Origin: Paraburkholderia hiiakae
GTDB lineage: Bacteria; Pseudomonadota; Gammaproteobacteria; Burkholderiales; Burkholderiaceae
Direction of reading: 5' to 3'
Length of the DNA stretch: 64,000 nucleotides
Assembly: GCF_904848665.1 (NCBI RefSeq)
Contig: NZ_CAJHCQ010000016.1
Location: 124,001-188,000, forward strand
A program made the position numbers and the translations under genes. A model generated the notes under the pieces. It had not been told where the DNA came from. It saw only the letters and a program-made list of their open reading frames with translations, and did no database searches. Numbering within the stretch: the first letter of the stretch is position 1; each line of letters opens with the position of its first letter. This document shows positions 8,970 through 17,463 of the stretch, one piece after another.

Positions 8970-9414
8970 GTTTCCCTCCATGGTTGTCGGGGGAATTCAC
9001 AGTCTAGCAGGGCGGATGCCGCTGGGTCAGGCCGTTTTTCCTGCGTCAAAGTTAAATCAATAAATATGTGCCTTGTGATAAGAATAGTTATCTTTATAAC
9101 CACATTGCGCGTTAGATCTTCGTGAAAAACTGAAGCCTGCTTGACGCCCTGATAGACCTAACAATGCTGCGGCTCATGACTATTAACGTGACAAAGCCAG
9201 AAGAACGAATCTTTCAACGGACGCTTCCGGGAAGCATGCCTCAACGCGCATGGGTTCTTGTCACTGGAGGGAGGTGCGCCCACTCTGCATTGCAGTGGGT
9301 TACACCGGCTGTATTCGCCCGCCTTTGCGGGACGGAGTTTGGGCTAGCCTGAATCATTTCTCTGTACGTAGTCACTGGCGGAGCGCATGATGGGACCTCA
9401 ACGAGGAGCCCTGC
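8970..9414. other. intergenic region
   Basis: About 445 bases with an AT-richer core near 9050-9130. I see no convincing gene; a 62-codon frame at 9164 has no ribosome binding site. It probably holds divergent promoters for the small genes on either side. Confidence 0.5.
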
Positions 9415-9651
9415 ATGCCATTTCACATCCACCGGATCGCGCTGTATGAGGGCTATGAGACCGATGTCGCGGTTCGGGAAGTCAATAGCGACGACTTCAT
9501 CATCTCTTGCCAGCGAGCGCGAAAGCGAAACGGCGGCACGTGGGCGTTTGTCATCGTCAGAAACGCTGGGGGCTACTTCCCTAGTATCGAAGCCGCTTTT
9601 CATGCCGGAAACGCCGCAGTTCGAGCACGCATCGATGAGTGGCGCGCCTAG
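9415..9651 (+). CDS. small protein of unknown function (78 aa)
   Basis: The frame begins with MPFHIHRIALYEGYETDVAV and has a CGAGGAG site 6 bases before the ATG. It is predicted to form several beta strands followed by a C-terminal helix ending in VRARIDEW. This layout, Y-x-G-Y/F-E near the start and an Ala-rich helix at the end, resembles the other small proteins of the window (families B and C), although identity is low. No signal peptide or membrane segment. Function unknown. Confidence 0.6.
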   Translation: MPFHIHRIALYEGYETDVAVREVNSDDFIISCQRARKRNGGTWAFVIVRNAGGYFPSIEAAFHAGNAAVRARIDEWRA

Positions 9652-9758
9652 CATCACGTGCCCCCACTCGCCGGATTGCCAATGCGCTGCTCGTAGGGAG
9701 GGTGTGAACACGTCGCGCTCTGCGCCGCTCATTCTTTGCAGCGGTCGACCGGTGTACC

Positions 9759-10016
9759 CTAATCCACGTAGCAATCTCCGTCGCGGCCGAATGTGATGTC
9801 CCCAATGTCGGCTTCGGTTTGATGAGCTAAATCTCGCAGCAACGCTTTTCTGACGCACAGACCAGGCTGTTCAAAGGGAGCAGGTAGAATCTCGTACTCG
9901 TCTAACGATTGAGGGTCACGGTCAGGTGTTATGTGCGTTACCGCACATAAGAGAATTCGGAGCTCGTCGACGCTGCTAGGATGAACTGAACGTGTTCGAG
10001 GAGGTCGCCATGACAA
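9759..10016 (-). CDS. possible small protein or gene fragment
   Basis: The C-terminal 70 residues, with EYEILPAPFEQPG and a tail ending FGRDGDCYVD, look like real protein. The 5' end is doubtful: the only start codon is a TTG at 10016, which overlaps the start of the oppositely oriented gene at 10010. Codon use is AT-richer than the metabolic genes. It may be a 5'-truncated remnant. Confidence 0.35.
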   Translation of the reverse strand: MSWRPPRTRSVHPSSVDELRILLCAVTHITPDRDPQSLDEYEILPAPFEQPGLCVRKALLRDLAHQTEADIGDITFGRDGDCYVD

Positions 10017-10270
10017 GCCATCTTTCCGAGTTCAAACCGGGTATCGAAATACACGCTAACGTGCCGAATAATCCAGGCCAAACGAGTTTCACAGGCTGGA
10101 TCGTGATCACAGATAAAACGCACGGCGCGCAGGTCAAAGAGTCCCGCGTGACGCCAGCCTGGGCGAAGCCTGCAAACTCCGTCGAAGAAGCCTGTCGGAT
10201 CCTGGTTCAATTCGGGAGGGAAGTGCTCGAAGGCCGCGCCACTGGTGGCGATTTCGTCAACAACGGCTGA
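10010..10270 (+). CDS. small protein of unknown function (86 aa)
   Basis: The frame begins MTSHLSEFKPGIEIHANV and has a strong GAGGAGG 5 bases before the ATG. Predicted layout is beta strands with a GWIVITD segment, then a helix (SVEEACRILVQFGREVLEG). The GIEIHA string near residue 12 echoes the GFEIHV string of family B, but the rest does not align clearly. No export signal. Function unknown. Confidence 0.6.
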   Translation: MTSHLSEFKPGIEIHANVPNNPGQTSFTGWIVITDKTHGAQVKESRVTPAWAKPANSVEEACRILVQFGREVLEGRATGGDFVNNG

Positions 10271-10760
10271 GGTCATATTCAGGCTGCCCCAGACAAGTCG
10301 TCGCGCACTTCATCGCCAAGGTGAATTGCCACCTTCGAGTGCACCGATTGAGTGGTTGAGGGGTTAAGCTGCCTGCGAAAACCCGCAGCACGCGCCTGAG
10401 GTAGCCCAGGAATTTGCGGGTCTCGGTCAGGGTCGCGCGCAGCGTTCCCGCGGCGGCGGCCGTGACTCGCTTCACATCGTCGGCCTGCTGAACGACCGGC
10501 AACTGAAGCATCGAGCCCGGCTGGGCGGCGGCCGTCATTGCCAGCTGCGCGGCCGCCCCTTGTATGGCGGGCGTTAGCGCGATTTCGATCACGACGGCAG
10601 GGCGCAGCGCGAGCAGCCAGGCGAAGCAGGCGAAGGCTTCGAACAGGGCGGCGAAGACGAACCCGGTTACAAACACTACGCGTACGGCGATCCAGAGCAC
10701 GCACTCGGCGAGCAGGTCGCCACGCTGCCAGCTTGCCACGGCGCATAGACACACGCTGCA
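10257..10760 (-). pseudogene. possible remnant of a GC-rich membrane protein gene
   Basis: In this frame the codons have the G/C third position typical of real genes here. The translation has a hydrophobic segment (VVFVTGFVFAALFEAFACF) followed by an Ala-rich helical region. No start codon with a ribosome binding site is visible, and the frame runs into unrelated sequence upstream. It may be the 3' part of a lost gene. I do not recognise a family. Confidence 0.25.
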
Positions 10761-10841
10761 GTCACCGTAGCCGCGACCACGAGAGTAACGCCGGTCGCGT
10801 TCCTGGCATGGCGAGGCCCCTGCAATCGCGTCGACATATAT

Positions 10842-10973
10842 GCCTTGTGACCGGCCCGGATTAAGCGCACCATGGACTTGGGAATCGTACTTTCGATCTC
10901 GCGATGGTCTTCCCAACTCTCGAGGGGAGGATCTATGGAAACGCGCCTCGACACCTTTAATGGCTGGCAAATG
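10842..10973 (+). repeat. direct repeat copy 1: leader and 5' end of family A gene
   Basis: 132 bases covering the untranslated leader and the first 13 codons of the gene at 10935. They match 11938-12069 with only six differences. Weaker similarity continues about 60 bases further upstream. Confidence 0.9.
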
Positions 10974-11189
10974 ACAGCATCTGTCGAAAGTAGGCCTGCG
11001 ACAGGTAAATCGCGCTACTACATCGTGCCACCCCTTGCCTACAAAGAATTTTCGATGGCAGAACTTCTTCATCCGGCGAGATTTCGCTACACCAGCGCAT
11101 CGTTCGAAAATGCGGATGACGCGTTTGAGGTTGCATTCGGGGCTTGCAAGCGTGCCATCATGGATTCGATCAAAGCGCGCGGTCTGTAA
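10935..11189 (+). CDS. family A small protein, copy 1 (84 aa)
   Basis: It begins METRLDTFNGWQMTASVES and has GAGGGGAGG 4 bases before the ATG. It shares start, leader and a YYIV-P-YKEFS motif with the gene at 12031, but the C-terminal halves differ apart from a final Ala/Arg-rich helix (FGACKRAIMDSIK). No signal peptide. The conserved untranslated leader suggests both copies are expressed under the same control. Function unknown. Confidence 0.7.
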   Translation: METRLDTFNGWQMTASVESRPATGKSRYYIVPPLAYKEFSMAELLHPARFRYTSASFENADDAFEVAFGACKRAIMDSIKARGL

Positions 11190-11300
11190 AGTTTCAGCTA
11201 GCGCGGTATTACCCATAGATCCCCACAAATTCGATGGCTCACACAGGCGGCATTCGATATACGCCTCGCCCATCGCTTTACCATTGACGTGGACGCAACC

Positions 11301-11534
11301 ATGAATCGAGTGGTCTCCTATCGCGGTTTCGAGATTCACGTGGCGTTGACTCTGGTTGCCGAGGATCTGTACAGCGTGACATTCCAGATCTCGGGCCACA
11401 ATATCAGTCGCACCGGTCTGGACGGTGCAATCATTCCAGTCCGTCATGGCCCCTTCACCCAGCGCTGGGCATACCTGACTGCGGAAATTGCAGGTCAGGC
11501 CGCTATCGATGTGCTCATTGGGCCGGAAGCGTGA
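11301..11534 (+). CDS. family B small protein, copy 1 (77 aa)
   Basis: It begins MNRVVSYRGFEIHVALT. The paralogues are at 31133-31378 (minus strand) and 33193-33432. Shared positions include RGFEIHV near residue 8, DLY-V-FQI near 22, GPF/Y-RWAYL near 50 and AGQ-AIDVLIG at the end. The predicted layout is a beta sheet followed by a C-terminal helix. ATG 11301 is preferred to GTG 11289 because the paralogues start at the same place. Cytoplasmic; function unknown. Confidence 0.72.
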   Translation: MNRVVSYRGFEIHVALTLVAEDLYSVTFQISGHNISRTGLDGAIIPVRHGPFTQRWAYLTAEIAGQAAIDVLIGPEA

Positions 11535-11642
11535 TCCGGCCGTCTGGTGGTTATCCCGGTTAGAGAACGGTTCGATTGATCGCCATGCTGTCTCTGGAAA
11601 AAGGCGCTTGAGCCGTAAAATCGATTGATCAATATTCCAGGA

Positions 11643-11858
11643 ATGGCTGTGGCGCAATTCAGCTACGGACACTACGGACACGTCATCTCCGTCGACGTTG
11701 ACGAGGACGGCGATGGTGTGCGGTATTGGCGGTACACGATCGATGGGTACCATTGTTCGGAGCACCGCAATCCGGTATTCAAGAGTTACGAACTTATGCT
11801 CGCAGAGGCAAAACGCCACGCTGAGATCCAGGCAAATCGTCTCCCGCCTGCCGAATAA
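11643..11858 (+). CDS. small acidic protein of unknown function (71 aa)
   Basis: The frame from ATG 11643 has a glycine/tyrosine-rich start (FSYGHYGHVISVDVDEDGDG), a WRYTIDGYH motif and a C-terminal helix. The start is uncertain: TTG 11625 and GTG 11649 are alternatives, the latter better spaced from AGGA. Similar short proteins with a Y-GY-I-V-VD start and a Y-IDG motif are common in Burkholderia, as far as I recall. Function unknown. Confidence 0.6.
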   Translation: MAVAQFSYGHYGHVISVDVDEDGDGVRYWRYTIDGYHCSEHRNPVFKSYELMLAEAKRHAEIQANRLPPAE

Positions 11859-11937
11859 ACGAGCCATCGCGGCTGCGAGTCATGCCGGTAGCGCCCTCAT
11901 TGGCATTGAGAGACCTCTGCATCACGTTTGCATCTAT

Positions 11938-12069
11938 GCCTTGTGACCGGCCGGGATTAGGCGCACCATGGGCTTGGGAATCGTACTTTCGACCTCGCGA
12001 TGGTCTTCCCAACTCTCGAGGGGAGGATCTATGGAAACGCGCCTCGACACATTTAATGGTTGGCAAATG
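11938..12069 (+). repeat. direct repeat copy 2: leader and 5' end of family A gene
   Basis: Second copy of the 132-base repeat at 10842-10973, with six base differences. Such conservation of non-coding leader suggests a recent duplication or a selected regulatory role. Confidence 0.9.
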
Positions 12070-12300
12070 AGGGCAACGGTCGCAAGTAGACTCACCTCGA
12101 AGGGCGAGGCGAAGTACTACATCGTGGAGCCCGTGACATACAAGGAGTTCTCGGTGAGCGGCCCGCTGAATCAGGCAGTGGGGGCAAACGACGCTGGTCC
12201 GTTTGATAGCTCTGATGAAGCTTTCAGGACTGCCTTTAGAGGCTGCAGGCGTGCCATCGAGCATGTGATCAGATTCCGAAATCGGCGAAGCTCCAGGTAG
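12031..12300 (+). CDS. family A small protein, copy 2 (89 aa)
   Basis: It begins METRLDTFNGWQMRATVAS and is a paralogue of the gene at 10935, about 1.1 kb upstream. The N-terminal 45 residues align well; the middle differs. The C-terminus keeps the pattern D-AF--AF--C-RAI and then ends in a very basic tail (RFRNRRSSR). Same GAGGGGAGG ribosome binding site. Function unknown. Confidence 0.7.
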   Translation: METRLDTFNGWQMRATVASRLTSKGEAKYYIVEPVTYKEFSVSGPLNQAVGANDAGPFDSSDEAFRTAFRGCRRAIEHVIRFRNRRSSR

Positions 12301-12441
12301 ATGTCAGCGCCGATGCAAACGTGACCCGAAGGGTGCCTTGGAATCGACCAGGTACCTTCGATCCATAACGGCGATACTTCGCGTTGACATGCTTCATCAT
12401 CGGCTGAACGAGTTCCCTGGTTCCTCTGTTGACCTCATCAC

Positions 12442-12693
12442 TCACGAAATCGTGTACCTGTTCTGGGGACCGCCGTTATAGACCGTTCGTGCGAGCTCCA
12501 GAATCCTGTCGCGGTTGCGGTCGAAGGTTGCGAGCACCGAGGGCTCGTCAGAAATCACCTCGGGGTTCAGCTTCATGAGCATCGCAGTGTCGATCAGAAA
12601 AGCAATCTCGCGAGCTTTGTCGTAGCCCCAGAAGCACACGCAGCGTCTGGAAGCGTCGTAGATTCGACTGGGATTGGGAAAGTTGAGCATCAT
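12442..12693 (-). CDS. DUF1488 family protein
   Basis: The 83-residue frame from ATG 12693 begins MMLNFPNPSRIYDASRRCV and contains FWGYDKAREIAF, then FDRNRDRI and a C-terminal helix. This N-F-NPSR-YD---R-V-FWG pattern is the signature of the DUF1488 family, common in Burkholderia, whose function is unknown. AGGCGG precedes the start. The longer upstream extension of the frame lacks support. Confidence 0.7.
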   Translation of the reverse strand: MMLNFPNPSRIYDASRRCVCFWGYDKAREIAFLIDTAMLMKLNPEVISDEPSVLATFDRNRDRILELARTVYNGGPQNRYTIS

Positions 12694-13356
12694 TCCGCCT
12701 TTTTTCAATCTACCCTCCGGGACGGATTCAAATGAGTGAGGTAACCGACTGCCTGCGGTGGTGACGAGACAACCCGGGCCCTCACTATCGAACTGGCAGC
12801 CGTGGCACATACCTCATATTGAGCATGCGCTTTTTACCTCAGCGATACAAGCGGAATCGCGAAAGCGCCGTTTAGTCGTCTCCGGTCGCGCGACTGTCGA
12901 CGCTCGCTACAAGCCTGAGATTCAGTGCGCCGTAGCGAGAGACCGTGCACTCCTCCACGCAGGTGGGCGGACTGCATTGGCACGCACCTGGAAGCACTGG
13001 ATGAGACGACAATGCATTGAGATACACGCTTGCCTGAACCCTGCCGCACATTCGCTTGACTCAGAGCCCGTTGACGCGATCAAGCCTGGCGCCAGGATGG
13101 CATAAGCGATGAGCGAGAGAATAACGCCTGCGAGCACCGCGACCCACGAGACGCATGGTAATCCGGCTTGGTGGTGAGGGATTTTATGTGCAGGCTTTGA
13201 TGATTAGAAATCCATAATATTTAACGCCAGATTATCGTGCAGGACACACAGCATCGCATTGTACGGAAAGGGACATGGTCATGGTAGAACGAACGTAAGT
13301 GGGCGAGCGTTACGCGCCATGGCAAGAGATCAGGCGGAATCTGCTTCATTTGGCTT
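12694..13356. other. gene-poor stretch with a possible membrane-gene remnant
   Basis: About 660 bases without an intact gene. The only coding-like signal is the hydrophobic frame listed at 12922-13191. The part from 13160 to 13350 is AT-richer and may hold promoters. Confidence 0.4.
12922..13191 (-). pseudogene. possible remnant of a membrane protein gene
   Basis: Read on the minus strand the frame gives PHHQAG, then VSWVAVLAGVILSLIAYAIL and a low-quality tail. The motif His-rich + VSW-AV-AG + long hydrophobic helix is typical of the first helix of a family of small bacterial membrane proteins that I recall from Burkholderia and Rhizobium. There is no ATG after the upstream stop, and the sequence downstream of the helix looks degraded, so I read it as a 5' gene fragment. 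Confidence 0.3.
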
Positions 13357-13494
13357 TTATGAAAGGACACCGCTGGCGCTTGCATACTCGCGCGCCACGG
13401 CACTCAGGTCGCCGCTGTTACCAGAAATGTCTTGACCGTACCATGCGTGGTGCGTAGCTTGGACCAGGAACTCAGGAATCTGACTGCTGCTCAT
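13357..13494 (-). CDS. very small hypothetical protein (45 aa)
   Basis: ATG 13494 follows GGGAG at about 9 bases and opens a frame beginning MSSSQIPEFLVQATHHAWYG and ending ASASGVLS. Composition looks protein-like (balanced, no long basic or proline runs), but there is no paralogue in the window to confirm it. It is divergent from the cspA gene at 13594. Function unknown. Confidence 0.4.
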   Translation of the reverse strand: MSSSQIPEFLVQATHHAWYGQDISGNSGDLSAVAREYASASGVLS

Positions 13495-13593
13495 CAATAA
13501 TCGCTCCCGGCGGTATTCGTTGTCCTCTCTCTTCCTTGATCTCATATCTGCGTTCGTTCGCGGACGGGTTTGTCTACTCATCAGGGAATCTCC

Positions 13594-13797
13594 ATGGAAA
13601 CCGGTACCGTCAAATGGTTTAACGACAACAAGGGGTTTGGCTTCATCACACCGGACGCTGGGGGCGATGACCTCTTCGCACACTTCTCCGAGGTGCGCGG
13701 AGAGGGCTTCAGGACGCTCGCAGAAAACCAGAAGGTCAGCTACAACACGAAGCGCGGCGAGAAGGGTTTGCAGGCGACCGATATCACGCCGCTTTGA
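13594..13797 (+). CDS. cold-shock protein CspA family
   Basis: 67-residue single cold-shock domain that binds single-stranded RNA and DNA. It has the two RNA-binding motifs KGFGFI (RNP1) and DLFAHF (RNP2). Start METGTVKWFN at 13594; an upstream in-frame ATG at 13570 is less likely because it adds eight residues not found in the family. It differs from the second copy at 25008-25211 at a minority of positions. The 90 bases upstream could form a long leader as in other csp genes. Confidence 0.93.
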   Translation: METGTVKWFNDNKGFGFITPDAGGDDLFAHFSEVRGEGFRTLAENQKVSYNTKRGEKGLQATDITPL

Positions 13798-13956
13798 GCG
13801 CCCCCCGATTGTTCGGGGACGCTGCGTCTGCAACCCCGCATTCTCTGCGTCCGCGCTTTTCGCGTCGCGGCAGTGCCAGTGAATGGCCGGCGGCGGTGCC
13901 CCTCGCGATTCCAGACAGCTTTCGCAGCGCATGCCGAAATCACCAGAAAGGCAGGG

Positions 13957-14991
13957 ATGACAATGGCCACGATCGAACTCTATTGCAGTCCGAACGGCGA
14001 TAAATGGTTGTATTGCGACGGCGCGAGTCAGACGGCCGTCGTCAGGCACGTGCCAAACGCCGCGTCGGGCGGAGCCGTCACGGACGTGGCCGTCGATGCG
14101 TTTTTTGCAGCAGGAGAATCGGGACCAAAGGGGCCGCAATACGATGCGTTGGAGGAAGTCCTCGCCCGGCCTGCGGCCGACCAGGCCCGGCGCGATACTA
14201 CCGTACCGTCATCACCACCTCCTGCAAACGCTGTTGGCATCGTGCACAAGCCCGCCGCGGAAGCACTCTTGCTGAGCGCAGCCCGCGTGCGCACGTTCGC
14301 GCAACTGCGTCACATGACGAACGCGAGCGGTTTCTTTTTCACGCGCAACGATCGCCTCTTTTTTGTTACAAGTCGTCACGTTGTGATTGACTCGCCCAGC
14401 CAGCACTTTCCGGATCGTATCGAGGTGGAACTCCACATCGATCGTGACAACCTCGGCGCTTCGATCTGGTTTTCCCTGCCTCTGTACTCGGGGGGCAGAA
14501 GTCTTTGGCGCCAGGCGTCGGACGACGGTGGCGACGTCGACGTCGCGGTGCTGGAAGTCTGGAAAGACCGACTTCCGCCGGGCGCCGTCTTCGAGGCCTT
14601 TGGCCCGGAACATCTGCCGACGCCGGGCCACACGATGCCCGCTGGCGCTTCCGTACTCATCGTGGGCTTTCCGCTGGGTTTTCATGATTCCCTGCATCAT
14701 CTGCCCATCGTCAGGCAGGGCGCCGTTGCGTCCGCGTTTGGACTGCGATTTGAAGGCAAGGGCTGTTTCATCACGGACGCGCGAACGCACCGCGGCACGA
14801 GCGGCGCGCCTGTGGTGACGAGCGCCGCGTCGATGCATGCGGACGGCTCGGCGTCATCGTTGCCGTGGATACTGCTTGGCATTCACTCGTCGACCGTCGA
14901 CATGGGAGCACGTGATAGAGACCTCGATGAGAGCCTGGGTCTCAACCACGCCTGGTACGCCGACGTACTGATGACGCTGACTGCCAATTAG
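13957..14991 (+). CDS. trypsin-like serine protease with a small N-terminal domain
   Basis: 344 residues. The C-terminal two thirds is a chymotrypsin-fold protease: His in SRHVV, Asp in DVDVAVLEV and Ser in RGTSGAPV. The first 65 residues form a separate domain (ATIELYCSPNGDKWLYC, then V-RHVPNAASGG---DV-V--FF). That pattern occurs, as I recall, as a stand-alone small protein in rhizobia and Burkholderia. There is no signal peptide, so the protease is probably cytoplasmic, unlike HtrA. ATG 13957 is used; 13963 is an alternative. Confidence 0.72.
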   Translation: MTMATIELYCSPNGDKWLYCDGASQTAVVRHVPNAASGGAVTDVAVDAFFAAGESGPKGPQYDALEEVLARPAADQARRDTTVPSSPPPANAVGIVHKPAAEALLLSAARVRTFAQLRHMTNASGFFFTRNDRLFFVTSRHVVIDSPSQHFPDRIEVELHIDRDNLGASIWFSLPLYSGGRSLWRQASDDGGDVDVAVLEVWKDRLPPGAVFEAFGPEHLPTPGHTMPAGASVLIVGFPLGFHDSLHHLPIVRQGAVASAFGLRFEGKGCFITDARTHRGTSGAPVVTSAASMHADGSASSLPWILLGIHSSTVDMGARDRDLDESLGLNHAWYADVLMTLTAN

Positions 14992-15061
14992 CCGGGTGGT
15001 AGCGCGAATCCGGTTGCACCGGTGGGTGAATCGGGTACAGGCGGGACGGTAAGATCAGGGG

Positions 15062-15358
15062 CTAGCTTGCGCTACTGGACGCAAGTTTCGTATCGGCCAC
15101 GAGGCGGCGTATGACGTTCGCAGCGGCTGGGCGGTTTCGCCCTTCGAGTATTTGCGCCAGCAGCTCCATAAATACGGCGAGATCGTTATTTCCGTACCGA
15201 CCACAAAATTCCCTCACAACGTCGAGGACAGCGGTTCGCTCGCTGGTGACGGACAGGGTGCTGGCGATGTACGAACCTCCGCGCGCGAGTTCGGCCATAT
15301 AAAGTTGGCGACATGCGGCGCTAGCCACCCCCTTCGAATTTCCTTTCTTCATTTCCAT
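15062..15358 (-). CDS. hypothetical protein (98 aa)
   Basis: ATG 15358 is preceded by GGAAAGGGGG. The product starts MEMKKGNSKGVASAACRQLY and is mainly alpha-helical, with a leucine-rich middle (VFMELLAQILEG) and a basic helix. It looks like a real cytoplasmic protein, perhaps helical-bundle or DNA-associated, but I do not recognise a family. Confidence 0.55.
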   Translation of the reverse strand: MEMKKGNSKGVASAACRQLYMAELARGGSYIASTLSVTSERTAVLDVVREFCGRYGNNDLAVFMELLAQILEGRNRPAAANVIRRLVADTKLASSSAS

Positions 15359-15793
15359 TGTTCGCCCCCTTTCCTCTGGTCACTGCGCTCGGGCGTGGGC
15401 GCGGACTGTGTGTGAGCGAATCGTTCATCCTGATCTTTCGGGTAGAAGGACAAGCATCGGGTCGGTACAGTGTCCCTTGATGTCGCGAGCGACGCAGAAG
15501 GGTACGCGTTTTGGGGATAGCGGGCGCGCTCGCATCACGTCAGGCACACGGTCACGACAACCGTGCGGACGTCCAACTGGAGGGAGCGTCGTGCCGAGCT
15601 TGCGATTGTCGCTGCGCGGCACGCTTATTCATTATCCGATCATCGAACAAGTCGTTTCACAGCGCGTACGTACCACTCATGCCGGTTACCGGGGTACGAG
15701 ATACGTTCGCGTTTGTGCCGCTAATTTTCCTGAGTTCAGCAATGAAATGAGACGCCCCTCATGTCTCTGCCACGAGTAAGCACGCGAAGCCGG
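15359..15793. other. intergenic region
   Basis: About 435 bases in which no frame has a good start and composition. Nothing recognised. Confidence 0.5.
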
Positions 15794-15937
15794 CTATTTC
15801 TTTTTTTCTGGCTTGCTGGTTACAGTGGTTTTCGACGGTGTCGGCCATGCCCCCTCTACAGCAGGAGACAGCAATTTTTTGGGTTGCTTGGGCTTCTTTG
15901 CCTCGCGATTACCACGCAGTTGACTCTTTGCCATCAT
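15794..15937 (-). CDS. small basic lysine-rich protein (47 aa)
   Basis: The start ATG-ATG at 15937/15934 follows AGGAG at ideal distance. The product MMAKSQLRGNREAKKPKQPK continues with a hydrophilic stretch and a TSKPEKKK tail. Small basic proteins beginning MAKSQ-RGNREAKKPK are, from memory, widespread and unannotated in beta-proteobacteria; the conserved N-terminus supports a real gene. It is likely disordered and nucleic-acid-associated. It falls below common length cut-offs. Confidence 0.65.
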   Translation of the reverse strand: MMAKSQLRGNREAKKPKQPKKLLSPAVEGAWPTPSKTTVTSKPEKKK

Positions 15938-16192
15938 ATTTCTCCTGTTTATTCAGTCGCGCAAGCAGCTGCTTGTGACCATTCTCGGCTTATCGGGGAG
16001 CGTTGTCGCGATTTATTTTCCGAGAAGGCAACGTGAGTGGATTGATCCAGTATCTGCGGACACGCGTCACGCCAAAGTCGATACGTGGGCCTGCGCGGGA
16101 ACGCACACACGAGTGGGAATTTACTCCGTGGTGATAGAGCTTCCCATGAGAGCGCGTGGGAAACAATGTGAACAGGACGCGATTGCCTGAGT

Positions 16193-16378
16193 CTAGTTGC
16201 TGGTGCAGACATATCGCCACTTGCTGGCGTTGACATCGAGGCGGGCGTCACTATCACGGCGCCTTTGAGCTCTCTCGATTTCCGCCCTCTCCAGGGCAGC
16301 GGCGCGCGCCTTCTGCGTGCTGGCGAAGTCACTAGGACTGGTAGGTGAAACTGAGTACACTTTGGTTCGTACGCGCAT
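16193..16378 (-). CDS. possible small basic protein (61 aa)
   Basis: From ATG 16378 the frame reads MRVRTKVYSVSPTSPSDFAS and then an Ala/Arg/Glu-rich helix (ARAAALERAEIERAQRRR). The ribosome binding site is weak (TGGAA). The high charge and helical repeat could be chance in GC-rich DNA, so the call is tentative. Confidence 0.35.
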   Translation of the reverse strand: MRVRTKVYSVSPTSPSDFASTQKARAAALERAEIERAQRRRDSDARLDVNASKWRYVCTSN

Positions 16379-17463
16379 GTCGATTCCAGAAGAATTAAAA
16401 AATGAGAGGCGAAATTGCGACCTTACGTCAGCGCCGTTACCGCGCGCCGAATGTCGGGCCGTCCTCAAGGCACAACCAAACTTCGTTATCCTGCAGATCA
16501 CGGAGTGTCGCCGGGCCGATTGCTCATTAGAATCGTCCCTATCCGGCTAATTTTTAGAAAAACATCTCAACGGTCCGGCCAATTAATATAGGGCGAACGT
16601 GAACTGGATAGCGCAAGAAATGAATCGCCCCATTCTGCTGTCGGGGTCGTCATAGTGTTCTTTGGGAAGGCGTGCTAGCCAACAGGACTCGAACGACGTC
16701 GATGCGGATCCGGTGGCTACAAACACACCGACCACTGCCAGCGTGCGCTCTTTACTGCAGAAAAGCAAGTGCAATCGCAATGGTTAGCAGGTGATTCTCG
16801 GAAAAGCACTGCTCAGCGCCTGCATGTGTGTCGTTTCGGACTGAAGGCACGGCACATCGTCGCAATCTACCTCACTGTCATCGGGCTTCTTTTCCCTGGT
16901 CGTATTTGCTGAATCGGGCCGCGGCCGCCACCGATGTGTTGCGCGTTCAACTGCCACGAAGGTGACTCGGATGTGTGGTAGGAGTCCCCATCGATAAGAG
17001 GTGGCCGCGAAAATTAGGGCAGTCGGATAAGACGCTCGGGACCTGAGCCGACAATAATGTCGACGATGGGCCCTTGGAGATGACGAAGAGGACCCGAGCG
17101 GCCGAATCAATCGTGGTTGCGTACGCGAGCTCGGAGTCATCGGTCTAGGCGCAATGCAGAAATCAGCGTTACACGCAGGCAAATAGTTTCAAAGCGTCAA
17201 GGCGATTTACCGGTAAAAGAATATTGCCGACTCGATGTTGTCGAGTGCGGATGAATGAGTTCCTGACATGTCGGATCAACAGGTAAGTCTTCGCTCGCTA
17301 CCGACGCCGGGACCAGCAGTTGGAATTGAACGGGCCAGCGCGTTTGCACGTGAAGTGTTGGAAGGGGGCGCAAGAGTCGCCGGCGCCGGGGTGAATGCAA
17401 AGAGCACCGGGCGAACCGGCGCTCCTGATGTTTTGAAAAGCAGGCGCGAGGGAATGACAACGC
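16379..17463. other. gene-poor region of about 1.1 kb
   Basis: No frame here has both a ribosome binding site and protein-like composition. Part of it (about 16500-16800) is AT-richer. A 118-codon plus-strand frame at 17268 overlaps the 3' end of the PRC-barrel gene and is not supported. Confidence 0.5.

Noticed and set aside
10257..11867. 536-codon open frame on the minus strand
   Set aside because: It runs antisense through four small plus-strand genes with good ribosome binding sites; only its last part looks coding and is listed as a remnant.
13357..14139. 260-codon frame antisense to the cspA and protease start
   Set aside because: Only the last 45 codons have a credible start and composition; the rest is the shadow of cspA and the protease gene.
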